From: a virus
IMG/VR virus record: IMGVR_UViG_3300033233_000095
Coordinates: 1 to 37,688 of that record
DNA: 37,688 bases
Reading direction: 5' to 3' (one strand)
The notes beneath the pieces are model-generated. The model did no database searches. It had not been told where the DNA came from and saw nothing but the letters and a program-made list of their open reading frames with translations. The translations under genes were made by a program, and so were the position numbers. Numbering within the stretch: position 1 is the stretch's first letter; each line of letters starts with the position of its first letter. Shown here one piece after another: positions 22,820 through 30,259 of this stretch.

Positions 22820-24031
22820 ATGCCAAAAAAGAAAATAGGAATTGACGTATTGACCGCAGCAAGGGAACGCATATCGTGGACGTTCGATAATTTTAAGCGC
22901 ATCTCAATAAGTTTCAGTGCTGGGAAAGATAGCACTGTCATGCTACACCTTGTCATGGATGAGGCTATAAAGCGTGGGCGCAAGGTAGGCATTTTATTCA
23001 TCGATCTTGAAGGGCAATACAAGCTTACGATTGATCACGCAAGAGAGTGCCTTAAAATGTACGAAGAACATTCCGAACAATTCTGGGTCTGCCTGCCTAT
23101 CCACCTAAGGAATGCCGTGAGCGTTTACCAACCACACTGGACCTGCTGGGACGATGACGTAGTGGAGTCCTGGGTTAGAGAGTTGCCGCAGGAAGCGATA
23201 CACGACCAATCGTTTTTCCCTTTCTTTGCAAAAAACATGGAGTTTGAGGAATTTGTGCCTGAATTTGGCGAATGGTACGCGCAAGGAGAGTCGGGCGCGG
23301 TAATGGTCGGTATACGATCCGACGAAAGCCTTAACAGATTCAGAACCATTGCCAGTACCAAGAAAATACGCTTCGAAGGAAAACAACACACTACCCAGAT
23401 AACCGAAAATATTTACAACGTCTATCCCATCTATGATTGGAGGGCGCAAGATATATGGGCTTACCAAGGCAGGAACACAGATAAGCCCTACAATAAATTA
23501 TACGATATGATGCACTTAGCTGGCCTTACTATCCACCAAATGCGCATCTGTCAGCCATATGGAGACGACCAAAGGCGTGGATTGTGGTTGTTCCACCTAA
23601 TAGAGCCGGAAACTTGGGCGCGTATTGTGGCAAGGGTAAATGGTGCAAATGGCGGGGCATTATATGTCCAGGAATGGGGGAATGTAAACGGCTACAGACG
23701 AATAACCAAGCCAGAGGGTCATACTTGGAGAAGCTTCGCGGAACTCCTGGTATTGTCCATGCCACCCAAATCGAAAGAACATTACGAAAACAAGCTATTA
23801 GTTTTCAGGAAATGGTGGCAGGAACGCGGATACCCAGAAGGTATACCCGATGAGGCGGATTATGCTATAGAGGCCGCAAGGAAGGCTCCATCGTGGAGAA
23901 GGATCTGTAAATCTCTACTGCGAAACGACTACTGGTGCAAAGGGCTTGGCTTTTCTCAGCATAAAAGCGAGGCATACGAGAAATATCTAAAATTAATGAA
24001 CAAGCGGAGAGAAAAATGGTCAATCGCATAA
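22820..24031 (+). CDS. ibrA: IbrA-like PAPS-reductase-family protein
   Basis: The 403-residue protein belongs to the adenine nucleotide alpha-hydrolase/PAPS reductase superfamily. The PP-loop is SFSAGKDST at residues 31-39, followed by a Rossmann-like pattern (VGILFIDLEGQ). A middle block VMVGIRSDESLNRFRT and VYPIYDWRAQDIWAY matches the IbrA/DUF3440 group. It has no Cys pairs of a reductase centre. Known IbrA proteins occur with IbrB in phages and plasmids; they were first noted as activators of immunoglobulin-binding genes, but the chemistry is unknown. It overlaps the IbrB gene by 16 bases. Confidence 0.85.
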   Translation: MPKKKIGIDVLTAARERISWTFDNFKRISISFSAGKDSTVMLHLVMDEAIKRGRKVGILFIDLEGQYKLTIDHARECLKMYEEHSEQFWVCLPIHLRNAVSVYQPHWTCWDDDVVESWVRELPQEAIHDQSFFPFFAKNMEFEEFVPEFGEWYAQGESGAVMVGIRSDESLNRFRTIASTKKIRFEGKQHTTQITENIYNVYPIYDWRAQDIWAYQGRNTDKPYNKLYDMMHLAGLTIHQMRICQPYGDDQRRGLWLFHLIEPETWARIVARVNGANGGALYVQEWGNVNGYRRITKPEGHTWRSFAELLVLSMPPKSKEHYENKLLVFRKWWQERGYPEGIPDEADYAIEAARKAPSWRRICKSLLRNDYWCKGLGFSQHKSEAYEKYLKLMNKRREKWSIA

Positions 24032-24693
24032 CGTCCGAGGCAAGGAAGCTCTTTGAACTGATAAGACACTTGAGCGATGCAGAGAAAATAGATACAATCA
24101 ACCAGGTAAAGATTGCTTTGCATGAAGTGAGCCCATTTAAAGCTGAGCCGGTCGATTGCGTTCTGTGGGTGGAGTCCGTCGCGGTAGGGTCCAACGATTA
24201 CAACCCGAACAAGGTTGCGCCTCCAGAAATGGAACTCCTCAGGATAAGCATATCCGAGGACGGATATACTCAGCCTATCGTTGCTTTCAATGAGGGTGGA
24301 GTGTACGAGGTTGTTGACGGATTCCATCGCCACCGCGTAGGGAAAGAGTGCCCCGATGTTCAAAGCCGCGTCAAAGGCTATCTTCCGATAGTTTCAATCA
24401 ATGACGACAGAACAGACAAGGGCGACAGAATAGCGTCCACTATACGCCACAATCGCGCCAGGGGAAAACATATGGTTTCGGCTATGTCTGATATCGTTTT
24501 AGACCTGAAGCGGCGCAATTGGAGCGATATAAAGATAAGCCGCGAACTAGGCATGGACAGTGACGAGGTTTTGCGTCTAACGCAAATAACCGGGCTTGCT
24601 GAAATGTTTAGAGATCAGGAGTTCAGCGAAGCTTGGGTAGTCGAGGGATACGAGGAAGCAACGGAAGAAATAATCCAGGAGGTAGAAGGTTGA
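24016..24693 (+). CDS. ibrB: IbrB-like ParB-domain protein
   Basis: A 225-residue protein with a ParB/Srx-type domain at about residues 55-110: VAVGSNDYNPNKVAPPEMEL, then ISEDGYTQPIVAF and the signature VVDGFHRHRVG. The middle holds the RHNRARGKH pattern found in this family, and the C-terminal half has a helix-turn-helix-like segment (KISRELGMDSDEVLRL). ParB domains of this kind bind CTP/ATP; some act as nucleases. It is always paired with IbrA as here. It also overlaps the nuclease gene that follows. Confidence 0.85.
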   Translation: MVNRITSEARKLFELIRHLSDAEKIDTINQVKIALHEVSPFKAEPVDCVLWVESVAVGSNDYNPNKVAPPEMELLRISISEDGYTQPIVAFNEGGVYEVVDGFHRHRVGKECPDVQSRVKGYLPIVSINDDRTDKGDRIASTIRHNRARGKHMVSAMSDIVLDLKRRNWSDIKISRELGMDSDEVLRLTQITGLAEMFRDQEFSEAWVVEGYEEATEEIIQEVEG

Positions 24694-25394
24694 AATTCTC
24701 AGCCTCATCATTCAGCGCATTTACAGAGTGCCAAAATAAATTCAATCTCCAGTATGAGCTTGCAGTAAAAAAAGCGGAAGTGTCGAACCAGGCCGAATTT
24801 GATTATGGTAAATACGTCCATAAGTATGCAGAGGTTTTTGAGCTTACTGGGGACGACAATCTATCAAAAAACGAGGCTGCGTTGGAACTTACCGATGGAA
24901 TAAAGGTTTCGGATAAATTCGCCAATATAGAGGCTGATATCGCTTGCTATAAAAAGTACCGGTCTGGGCAGACGATTGGCCTTGAGAAGATGATAATGTA
25001 TGAACTTTTCGAGGGTATAGATGTGATAGGGTTTATTGATAGGGTTTCACTTGTCGATAATACCGTAACGCTTATTGATTACAAGACGGGGAAAAGGGTT
25101 GACAGCGGAATTCAGCACTCGCATAGATTGTATGCCTTGTGGGCTTTGTGGCGTTACCCATTCGCAGATATAACCCTTGATTGGCAGTATCTCTCCATAG
25201 GGAAGCGTAAGAAATATAACGTCAAGGAAGAGGATGCCCTGAGTATCCATAGGATCCGGGAATATTACGCCGACATACTTCAGGAGCTGGACCATTGTCG
25301 TACTACTGGCACATGGAAGTCAGTCAGCCACTTTGAAAAATGGAGATGCGGATATTGTGCTGTATCTCATGCCTGTAAAATGCAAGGCGGCTGA
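24690..25394 (+). CDS. PD-(D/E)XK nuclease with iron-sulfur Cys set (Cas4/AddB-like)
   Basis: TTG 24690 follows AGGAGG and overlaps the IbrB stop. The 234-residue protein has FSASSFSAFTECQNKF at the start, GKYVHKYAE (His44), VIGFIDRVSL, LIDYKTGK (Asp and Lys of the nuclease core) and HRLYAL. Cys14 together with CGYCAVSHAC (Cys220, 223, 229) reproduces the C-Xn-CXXC-X5-C cluster of AddB and Cas4-type enzymes. It probably cuts single-stranded or 5' ends. It is a second, distinct nuclease from the 18326 gene and belongs to the IbrA/B cassette by overlap. Confidence 0.85.
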   Translation: MKFSASSFSAFTECQNKFNLQYELAVKKAEVSNQAEFDYGKYVHKYAEVFELTGDDNLSKNEAALELTDGIKVSDKFANIEADIACYKKYRSGQTIGLEKMIMYELFEGIDVIGFIDRVSLVDNTVTLIDYKTGKRVDSGIQHSHRLYALWALWRYPFADITLDWQYLSIGKRKKYNVKEEDALSIHRIREYYADILQELDHCRTTGTWKSVSHFEKWRCGYCAVSHACKMQGG

Positions 25395-25439
25395 AAACAA
25401 TATGTCAACTCCAACCCTATTCAACGTGATGGAGGCATA

Positions 25440-26165
25440 ATGCTTGTCGAGAATACGCTTTTCGGTACGATTGATAAGGTTGCGGACAGTATCGCCCGTA
25501 TCAAGCACTTTGAGCCGCCAGAGGGCTACTATGTGGCCTTTTCAGGCGGTAAGGATAGCTGCGTAATCCTTGACTTGGTTAAACGGTCAGGCGTGAAGTA
25601 TGACGCGCATTATAACCTGACTACGGTTGACCCGCCCGAACTGGTGAAGTTTATCAGACGTGAGCATCCAGAAGTAGAGATACACAGGCCGGAAAAATCT
25701 ATGTGGAAGTTAATAGTTAGCAATCAGATACCACCTACCCGCCTTGCCCGTTATTGCTGCCGGATACTGAAAGAGGGCGGCGGGGCAGGTCGCAGAGTTG
25801 TTACAGGTGTTCGTTGGGCTGAAAGTGTCAAGCGTGGCAAACGAAAGATGGTTGAGGATTGCCATCAAGGAAAACGGAAGGTCTATTTGCATCCTGTCAT
25901 AGATTGGACTGATGCGGACATTTGGGAGTATATCAGGACAAATAGCCTGCATTATTGCTCACTTTACGACGAAGGATTTAAGAGGCTTGGGTGCATCGGT
26001 TGTCCAATTGCTGGCAAGGTTGGCATGAATAAAGAGTTTGGGCGATATCCTAAACTAAAGGCTTCTTATCTCAGGGCATTTGGCAGGATGATTAAGGCAA
26101 GGGATGAATCAGGCAGAAGGCGTCATGGACTGGTGGATAAACGGAAGCGACAAGGGCGACCCTGA
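25440..26165 (+). CDS. APS/PAPS-reductase-like protein with 4Cys motif
   Basis: A 241-residue protein with the PP-loop SGGKDS (residues 35-40), a pair CC at 106-107 and CIGC at 185-188. CC-X77-CXXC is the iron-sulfur motif of APS reductases and is also used by DndC-type sulfur-transfer proteins. Other marks are TGVRWAES and HPVIDWTDADIWEYI. RBS GGAGGC precedes ATG 25440. The last 18 residues are unusually basic, while the +1 frame continues as a typical family end (see 26104-26187), so a one-base frameshift near 26100 is likely. Substrate (sulfate, nucleotide or DNA) unknown. Confidence 0.8.
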   Translation: MLVENTLFGTIDKVADSIARIKHFEPPEGYYVAFSGGKDSCVILDLVKRSGVKYDAHYNLTTVDPPELVKFIRREHPEVEIHRPEKSMWKLIVSNQIPPTRLARYCCRILKEGGGAGRRVVTGVRWAESVKRGKRKMVEDCHQGKRKVYLHPVIDWTDADIWEYIRTNSLHYCSLYDEGFKRLGCIGCPIAGKVGMNKEFGRYPKLKASYLRAFGRMIKARDESGRRRHGLVDKRKRQGRP

Positions 26166-26187
26166 CCAGACCGTTATGTTTGAATAG
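26104..26187 (+). other. +1-frame tail of the PAPS-reductase-like gene
   Basis: In the frame one base ahead of the 25440 gene, codons from 26104 read NQAEGVMDWWINGSDKGDPD then QTVMFE and stop at TAG 26185-26187. The DWW-x-n-MFE pattern looks like the natural C terminus of this family. It could be a separate 27-codon ORF (ATG 26104, no RBS) but a displaced tail is more likely. Confidence 0.4.
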
Positions 26188-26214
26188 ATACCGAGTATCA
26201 CGGAAGGAGGATAG

Positions 26215-27009
26215 TTGAATAAAGATATAAGAGTTTCGACAGCTTTTCCGCGACATCCGAAGCGAAAACTATTACAGGAAAAGCTTGGATATAAAGGGGT
26301 TCTTGCGTTAATAGATTTGTGGTGTTGGGCGGGAGAGGTTCGGCCTACTGGCGACTTATCCGGCCTGAGTAATAAATTAATAGCCGACTTTGCAGGCTGG
26401 AAAGGGAATGCATTGTTATTCACTCAAACCCTTATAGACTGTGGTCTTATAGAGGGTGACGATAATAATTACCGCCTCCACGATTGGGAGAAACACAACG
26501 GTTATGCGGCCCATGCTGAGGTGCGTTCTGAAAGGGCAAGACGGGGCGCGGCGGCTAAATGGCGCGGGAAAGGCGATGCTAACGAGATGCTACAAGCATC
26601 CCCTAAGCATGCAACAAGCAATGCCCTAAGCACAAACAAGCATGATGCTCCTACTCCTACTCCTACTCCTACTCCTACTCCTACTCCTGCTCCTACTCTA
26701 AAAGATATAAAGACTAAAAACAATGTCGACGTTTCTTTGCCCGGCTGGATACCGACCGAGGCTTGGGCCGGTTTTATTGAGATGCGGGGGAAGATAAAAA
26801 GGCCCATAACCTCCCGCGCAAAGGAACTGCTGGTTAAAAAGCTTGAAGCCCTTCGCGCTCAAGGACACGAACCTGGCGCGGTTCTTGACCAGTCAACGGA
26901 GCATTCATGGCAGACGGTTTATGCTCTTAAGGGCGGAGAACCTAACGGCAGAGACGAGAAGACCAGCCGGACGCTCAGGGCGGCAAAAGAGTTTTTGGGG
27001 GAAGGATGA
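26215..27009 (+). CDS. Replication initiator / replisome organiser-like protein
   Basis: TTG 26215 follows AAGGAGG. The first 95 residues resemble the N-terminal winged-helix domain of phage replisome organisers: KLGYKGVLALIDLWCWAGE, GDLSGLSNKLIADFAGW, LIDCGLIEGDDNNYRLHDWE. A basic segment (RARRGAAAKWRGKG) and a Thr-Pro linker follow, then a helical C-terminal domain. These proteins bind the phage origin and recruit host DnaB helicase with a loader. The overlapping 27006 gene is the likely partner. The gene could itself contain the origin in its low-complexity repeat. Confidence 0.75.
   Translation: MNKDIRVSTAFPRHPKRKLLQEKLGYKGVLALIDLWCWAGEVRPTGDLSGLSNKLIADFAGWKGNALLFTQTLIDCGLIEGDDNNYRLHDWEKHNGYAAHAEVRSERARRGAAAKWRGKGDANEMLQASPKHATSNALSTNKHDAPTPTPTPTPTPTPAPTLKDIKTKNNVDVSLPGWIPTEAWAGFIEMRGKIKRPITSRAKELLVKKLEALRAQGHEPGAVLDQSTEHSWQTVYALKGGEPNGRDEKTSRTLRAAKEFLGEG
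26650..26697 (+). repeat. Eight hexanucleotide repeats coding a Thr-Pro linker
   Basis: Six CCTACT units, one CCTGCT and one more CCTACT encode a (Pro-Thr) linker between the two domains of the replication initiator. Such a tract is prone to slippage, so its length may vary between isolates. AT-poor direct repeats inside an initiator gene are also a common place for phage origins. Confidence 0.9.
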
Positions 27010-27578
27010 ACGATACGGACAAGGCCCAATTCGCAGAAATTATGGCCACAACGTGCGTGGCCTACGGCACGGCAGGGAGCAAAGAGCTTTTCAGGGTCTA
27101 TGAACGCGCCCTGCTAAATTACACAATTCAGGCCGTGCGCGACGCCTTCAATAAAGCCGTCCGCTCCTGCAAGTTCTTCCCCCGGATTGCCGACCTGATA
27201 GAAATTATCGACGGGAGCGCCGAAGGCAACGCGCTCCTCGCCTGGGTCAAGGTTAAGGACGCGCTGCGGAGGCCATCGGCCTATCAGACCGTTGTATTTG
27301 ACGACGCGGCAATACATGCGGCCCTCACCGCAATGGGCGGCTGGCACACGGCCTATTGGTGGGAGGAAGAAGATCTCGTATGGCGGCAGAAGGAGTTTGA
27401 ACGCTACTACGCGCTTTACTTCGGCAAGCCCTGTGAGGTTATCCCCCTCCCCGGTCGCGGCCAGGTCGAGGTTGAAAAGCAGGGCCACGAATGGAAAGGG
27501 CTGACCCGCTTCATCGGGGACGCTGACAAGGCGGGGGCTTTGCTCGAACAGAGCGAGGCCGTAAAGAGGTTGAATTGA
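27006..27578 (+). CDS. Replication-associated protein (DUF6475-like), possible helicase loader
   Basis: A 190-residue protein whose ATG overlaps the initiator stop. The sequence has the layout of the phage DUF6475-type family: FAEIMATTCVAYG, YERALLNYTIQAVRDAFNKA, FFPRIADLIEII, then YQTVVFDDAAIHAALTAMGG and a helical end. These genes directly follow phage initiators and probably help load helicase, by analogy with lambda P. That role is inference; I see no Walker motif. Confidence 0.65.
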   Translation: MNDTDKAQFAEIMATTCVAYGTAGSKELFRVYERALLNYTIQAVRDAFNKAVRSCKFFPRIADLIEIIDGSAEGNALLAWVKVKDALRRPSAYQTVVFDDAAIHAALTAMGGWHTAYWWEEEDLVWRQKEFERYYALYFGKPCEVIPLPGRGQVEVEKQGHEWKGLTRFIGDADKAGALLEQSEAVKRLN

Positions 27579-27718
27579 ACTGCTCGGTATGCGGTGGACT
27601 GTGCAAACATGGGAAATGTCCGGTGCGCGTGCGGAAACATTATCAAGACGAAAGAGGCGGAGGTTTATATCTCCTGTCGTGCCAGGCAGTCAGGCCGGAA
27701 GGGAAAACGCGCGTATGA
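27575..27718 (+). CDS. 47-aa Cys-rich zinc-finger-like protein
   Basis: TTG 27575 follows AGAGG and overlaps the previous stop. CSVCGGLCKHGKC (residues 3-15) gives four Cys and one His at zinc-finger spacing; a fifth Cys lies at residue 36. The frame overlaps another Cys-bearing frame (27609-27785); I prefer this one for its RBS and coupling. Confidence 0.5.
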   Translation: MNCSVCGGLCKHGKCPVRVRKHYQDERGGGLYLLSCQAVRPEGKTRV

Positions 27719-27785
27719 GGACGAGGCCGCAAAAGGCGGGATAGCTGAAAGACGAGTGGCTGAACTATCCGGTAATCCCGGATAG
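27609..27785 (+). CDS. Alternative overlapping ORF with Cys motif
   Basis: ATG 27609 (or GTG 27594) gives 58 residues with RCACGNIIKTKEAEVYISC, which reads like a zinc ribbon, and a helical, acidic end. No RBS precedes it, and it overlaps the 27575 frame for 110 bases. One of the two may be a shadow, or a one-base shift may connect them. Confidence 0.3.
   Translation: MGNVRCACGNIIKTKEAEVYISCRARQSGRKGKRAYEDEAAKGGIAERRVAELSGNPG
27765..27785. other. Perfect 8-bp inverted repeat
   Basis: CTATCCGG and CCGGATAG flank a TAATC loop. No T-run follows. Position 20 bases before the 27805 start suggests an RNA hairpin that tunes translation, or an operator. Confidence 0.55.
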
Positions 27786-27804
27786 TTGCTTATAGGGAGG
27801 GCAT

Positions 27805-28026
27805 ATGGGTGCCTGTCAATATTTAAAGAAAGAATTCGGCTTGCTTTGCAGGCTGCCCGGTATCGGGCAATGCACGGATGATGGAGTCTATGAGGAATGC
27901 CAGCAGGTTCTAAGGGTAAAGTGCAATAAATGCGGCAAAATTACTACCATGCTGTGCCTGGGGAAGTCGGCAGATGGCTGGTGCGACGGTTCCCTTATAC
28001 CGATGGAGACTTATGGAAGAGCTTAA
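27805..28026 (+). CDS. 73-aa zinc-ribbon-like protein
   Basis: ATG 27805 follows AGGGAGG. Eight Cys are present, with CNKCGKITTMLC as a likely zinc ribbon and CTDD, EEC and WCDG around it. It overlaps the next gene by 14 bases. Small Cys-rich proteins of this kind are common beside phage replication genes; the role is unknown. Confidence 0.6.
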   Translation: MGACQYLKKEFGLLCRLPGIGQCTDDGVYEECQQVLRVKCNKCGKITTMLCLGKSADGWCDGSLIPMETYGRA

Positions 28027-28324
28027 CGAGAAAACAAGGCAGAAGTTCGTGGAGATTGAGGAAATAGCCCCGCCGGACGTGGAATACAAGGACGAGGCAG
28101 CCGGTGAAGAACCCGAACCCCAGGCCCCTGTAGCGTGCCAGAAGTGCGGGAAAGTGCAGTATCCTTCCGATGCATGCCGCGACCCCGCCTGTTTCGGCAC
28201 TGAGTTCGCTGAAGCCGTTACCATCTACGGCCTCTGTAAAAACGCGCCCAACTCGAAGGCGTGTTATAAAAGCACTCGGGGCAAGAACTTCAGCAGGACA
28301 ATCTGGCCCGTGGTGGGGCTCTAA
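28013..28324 (+). CDS. 103-aa protein with C-terminal Cys cluster
   Basis: ATG 28013 lies 4 bases after GGAG and is preferred over the upstream in-frame start. The first 40 residues are acidic and Pro-rich (EIEEIAPPDVEYKDEAAGEE). The rest carries CQKCGK, then CRDPAC and two more Cys before a basic end, consistent with one or two zinc sites. Unknown role. Confidence 0.6.
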   Translation: MEELNEKTRQKFVEIEEIAPPDVEYKDEAAGEEPEPQAPVACQKCGKVQYPSDACRDPACFGTEFAEAVTIYGLCKNAPNSKACYKSTRGKNFSRTIWPVVGL

Positions 28325-28369
28325 TTTCAAGGAGGTGAGAGGATTTCATAAGAGAAAGAGGAACAACAA

Positions 28370-28846
28370 TTGCGAAAAATGATTGTACTCGGACTTGACC
28401 CCGGCGTAAAGACCGGGTATGCGCTCTTGCGGGAAACCGAACGCGGGCGGCTGCCCGAGATATTACAGCACGGCACGGTCAGCACGGAAGCGGGAGACGA
28501 ACTGGCGCCGCGACTCAAACTAATACTCGACACGATAGACCCGTTGGTCAGGCAGGCGGACGTGGCGGTGATCGAAGTCCCTGCGAATATTACCTATGCG
28601 CGCAGCTCGCACGCGTTCGGCAAGGCGCTAAACCTCGCCTCGATGAACCTGAACAACCGGATTACGGGCGCGATTATGGGGCAACTATCGCTCCACGGCG
28701 TGAAGGTCGTGGAGCGGGTTTCCACGTGGAACCACCAGAATAAGGCGGGCAAGGGTGCGCAGGTGCTCGCGCTGTACAGAGACCTTGGGCGCACGAGCGA
28801 ACATGCGCGGGACGCCATCCTGCTCGCGCTGACATACACCAAATAA
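28370..28846 (+). CDS. RuvC-like Holliday junction resolvase
   Basis: TTG 28370 follows AGAGG; ATG 28379 is the alternative. The 158-residue protein keeps the RNase H-fold acidic residues: LGLDPGVKTGYALL (Asp10), VIEVPAN (Glu69) and EHARDAILLAL (Asp148, with His145). Length and motif spacing match RuvC. It would cut branched DNA made by ERF recombination and clear it before packaging. It closes the rightward replication operon. Confidence 0.88.
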   Translation: MRKMIVLGLDPGVKTGYALLRETERGRLPEILQHGTVSTEAGDELAPRLKLILDTIDPLVRQADVAVIEVPANITYARSSHAFGKALNLASMNLNNRITGAIMGQLSLHGVKVVERVSTWNHQNKAGKGAQVLALYRDLGRTSEHARDAILLALTYTK

Positions 28847-28890
28847 CCGGTCACTAAACCTCTCCGAACGATTGCTCAGGTCGGTCATCT

Positions 28891-29037
28891 CTATCTCGCC
28901 ACTATGTAGCCAAGCACCACGCCCAGGACGAAAACACCGGCTAACAGAGAAAGCATCCCGGCAAGACACCAGCCAATCCGGCGCTTGCCGTGAAGACGGT
29001 TGAAGCCCTGCATATATCGCGTGTAGTCTCCGTTCAT
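28891..29037 (-). CDS. 48-aa single-span membrane protein
   Basis: On the minus strand ATG at 29037 follows GGGAGG. The product has a basic N terminus (RLHGKRR) and one membrane segment (about residues 22-46, IGWCLAGMLSLLAGVFVLGVVL). It is the last gene of the leftward unit that starts at the 30103-30131 promoter. Function unknown. Confidence 0.55.
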   Translation of the reverse strand: MNGDYTRYMQGFNRLHGKRRIGWCLAGMLSLLAGVFVLGVVLGYIVAR

Positions 29038-29142
29038 CAGACTGCCTCCCTTCGCCTCCGTTCCGGTTTAGGGGCACGGCCCAGACGCTCACTATGCCGT
29101 TAGTTGTATGCGGCAGCCTCGTCGGTATGTAAACCTCTACTG

Positions 29143-29316
29143 CTATTTACCGTAGTCCTTAACCTTGCGATAAGCTGCCTCCGCCCGCCCGATGCCTTCC
29201 AAAAACTCAGACTCATACTCGCCGCAATAACCGTAATCGGCAGCGGTGTTTTCCATCGCTAAAAACTCTTTCCGCAATAATTCCAAAAGTTCAGAAAAAG
29301 TTGGTTTCGTGTGCAT
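29143..29316 (-). CDS. 57-aa acidic helical protein
   Basis: ATG at 29316 follows AAGGGGGA on the minus strand. The product is helical and acidic (SELLELLRKEFLAMENTA, then YGYCGEYESEF) with one Cys. No motif is recognised. It belongs to the leftward early-type gene set. Confidence 0.55.
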   Translation of the reverse strand: MHTKPTFSELLELLRKEFLAMENTAADYGYCGEYESEFLEGIGRAEAAYRKVKDYGK

Positions 29317-29384
29317 TTATTTATCCCCCTTTGACCCGACTCGTTATTAAGAATACCGGTATCTCCAGATAGACCGCTGTATCA

Positions 29385-29543
29385 TCACCGCAAGCCTCGC
29401 GGAGCCTTTGCGGGGCATTTTTCTATCTCCGCTTGCAAGAGCCTAATCACTAAGGCTGTGAGGTTTGTCCCTTGCATAGCTGCAAGGGCTTTAGCCTCCC
29501 GGTGTATATCCTCTGGAACATTACGTATATATAAGGTAGCCAT
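29385..29543 (-). CDS. 52-aa ribbon-helix-helix protein
   Basis: ATG at 29543 (minus strand) follows GGGGGC; longer in-frame starts lie inside the upstream gene. MATLYIRNVPEDIHREAKAL and the second helix NLTALVIRLLQAEIEK match the FitA/CopG-like ribbon-helix-helix pattern. No toxin gene is next to it, so a repressor role is more likely than an antitoxin role. The palindrome at 30106-30119 is a candidate operator. Confidence 0.7.
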   Translation of the reverse strand: MATLYIRNVPEDIHREAKALAAMQGTNLTALVIRLLQAEIEKCPAKAPRGLR

Positions 29544-29544
29544 G

Positions 29545-29766
29545 CTATGCCCCCAAGTTTTTTTTGTCGTGCCCAGACAATCCGGCCAACTTACAGCCAT
29601 TGTTCAAAAACCGCTTGATGACCGCAACGCTCGCACCCACGACAGGAGTCGGGAAGTAGCCGAGTGCCTTGACCGTGCTCTCGTCCGCGATAACTCTGTG
29701 ATATATAACGTCTTGCGTTTCCTCGTTTTTGACCGGATAAATCTCGTACCCTTTGTATTTTTGCAT
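29545..29766 (-). CDS. 73-aa protein, unknown
   Basis: ATG at 29766 follows AGGAGG. The protein opens with a beta-rich part (YKGYEIYPVKNEETQDVIYH) of the form seen in small immunity-like phage proteins, then a helix (VAVIKRFLNNGC). It ends one base before the ribbon-helix-helix gene. Function unknown. Confidence 0.6.
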   Translation of the reverse strand: MQKYKGYEIYPVKNEETQDVIYHRVIADESTVKALGYFPTPVVGASVAVIKRFLNNGCKLAGLSGHDKKNLGA

Positions 29767-29783
29767 CTTCGTACCTCCTGTTA

Positions 29784-30077
29784 TTAAGCGGCCTTGCGTA
29801 TTTGGTCGGCCAAAAACATAAGGTTATCCACAGACTTGCCATCTGCTACGGTCTCCACATAATTATCCGCGGCCCACTCTCCAAGCATCTTAGGCAGGTC
29901 GGTATATCTCTCGCGGTCTTTGGAGCCGCAAAGGTCGGCCAGATTGCCGCATATCTCGATAATGCGAGACTGGTCACGCGAGCCGCCCAAGAGCTGCAAA
30001 AGCATAGCGCGGAAATTGTCGGCTGTTATAGTCCTATTGTAGCGAGCCATTTTGATTGCATCATATACAGCATCCAT
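29784..30077 (-). CDS. 97-aa helical protein, first leftward early-type gene
   Basis: ATG at 30077 follows GGGAGG and is the first gene behind the 30103-30131 promoter. The product is all-helical with two Cys (EICGNLADLCG) and a conserved-looking TITADNFRAMLLQLLGG. No known motif. First position behind a strong promoter suggests early, abundant expression. Confidence 0.6.
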   Translation of the reverse strand: MDAVYDAIKMARYNRTITADNFRAMLLQLLGGSRDQSRIIEICGNLADLCGSKDRERYTDLPKMLGEWAADNYVETVADGKSVDNLMFLADQIRKAA

Positions 30078-30102
30078 TTCGTACCTCCCTTGTTATGTTA
30101 TA

Positions 30103-30131
30103 ACTATAACACGTGTTATCTGTTTTGTCAA
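30103..30131 (-). promoter_or_regulatory. Strong leftward promoter with palindromic operator
   Basis: Read on the minus strand: TTGACA (30131-30126), a 17-bp spacer, and TATAGT (30108-30103). The perfect 14-bp palindrome ATAACACGTGTTAT (30106-30119) overlaps the -10 box and spacer, where a bound repressor would block polymerase. Upstream is an A/T-rich stretch with three TTGAAAA/GTGAAAA-like copies. Confidence 0.85.
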
Positions 30132-30193
30132 GGGGTTTTTTAAAAAAAGTGAAAATAATTGAAAATAGTTTGCAAGTCATTGAAAACAAAGGG

Positions 30194-30223
30194 AAAGGGA
30201 GTTATGTATATAGTTCCCCTTTT
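30194..30223 (-). terminator. Possible terminator of the second leftward unit
   Basis: AAAGGGA (30194-30200) can pair with TCCCCTTT (30215-30222) around an AT-rich loop. On the minus strand it follows the last gene (30260) of the rightmost leftward unit, and its downstream strand is moderately T-rich. It may act in both directions. No strong T-run follows, so confidence is modest. Confidence 0.4.
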
Positions 30224-30259
30224 TCCTGCCACATTAGGACTCCGTTCGTTAAAAGATGA

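Noticed and set aside
25402-25440. 11-codon ORF before the APS-reductase-like gene
   Set aside because: Too short to support, and no distinct RBS; it may be only spacer between the two genes.
26650-26697. CCTACT tract as a CRISPR-like or mobile-element repeat
   Set aside because: It is a six-base microsatellite inside a coding gene giving a Thr-Pro linker, with no spacers.
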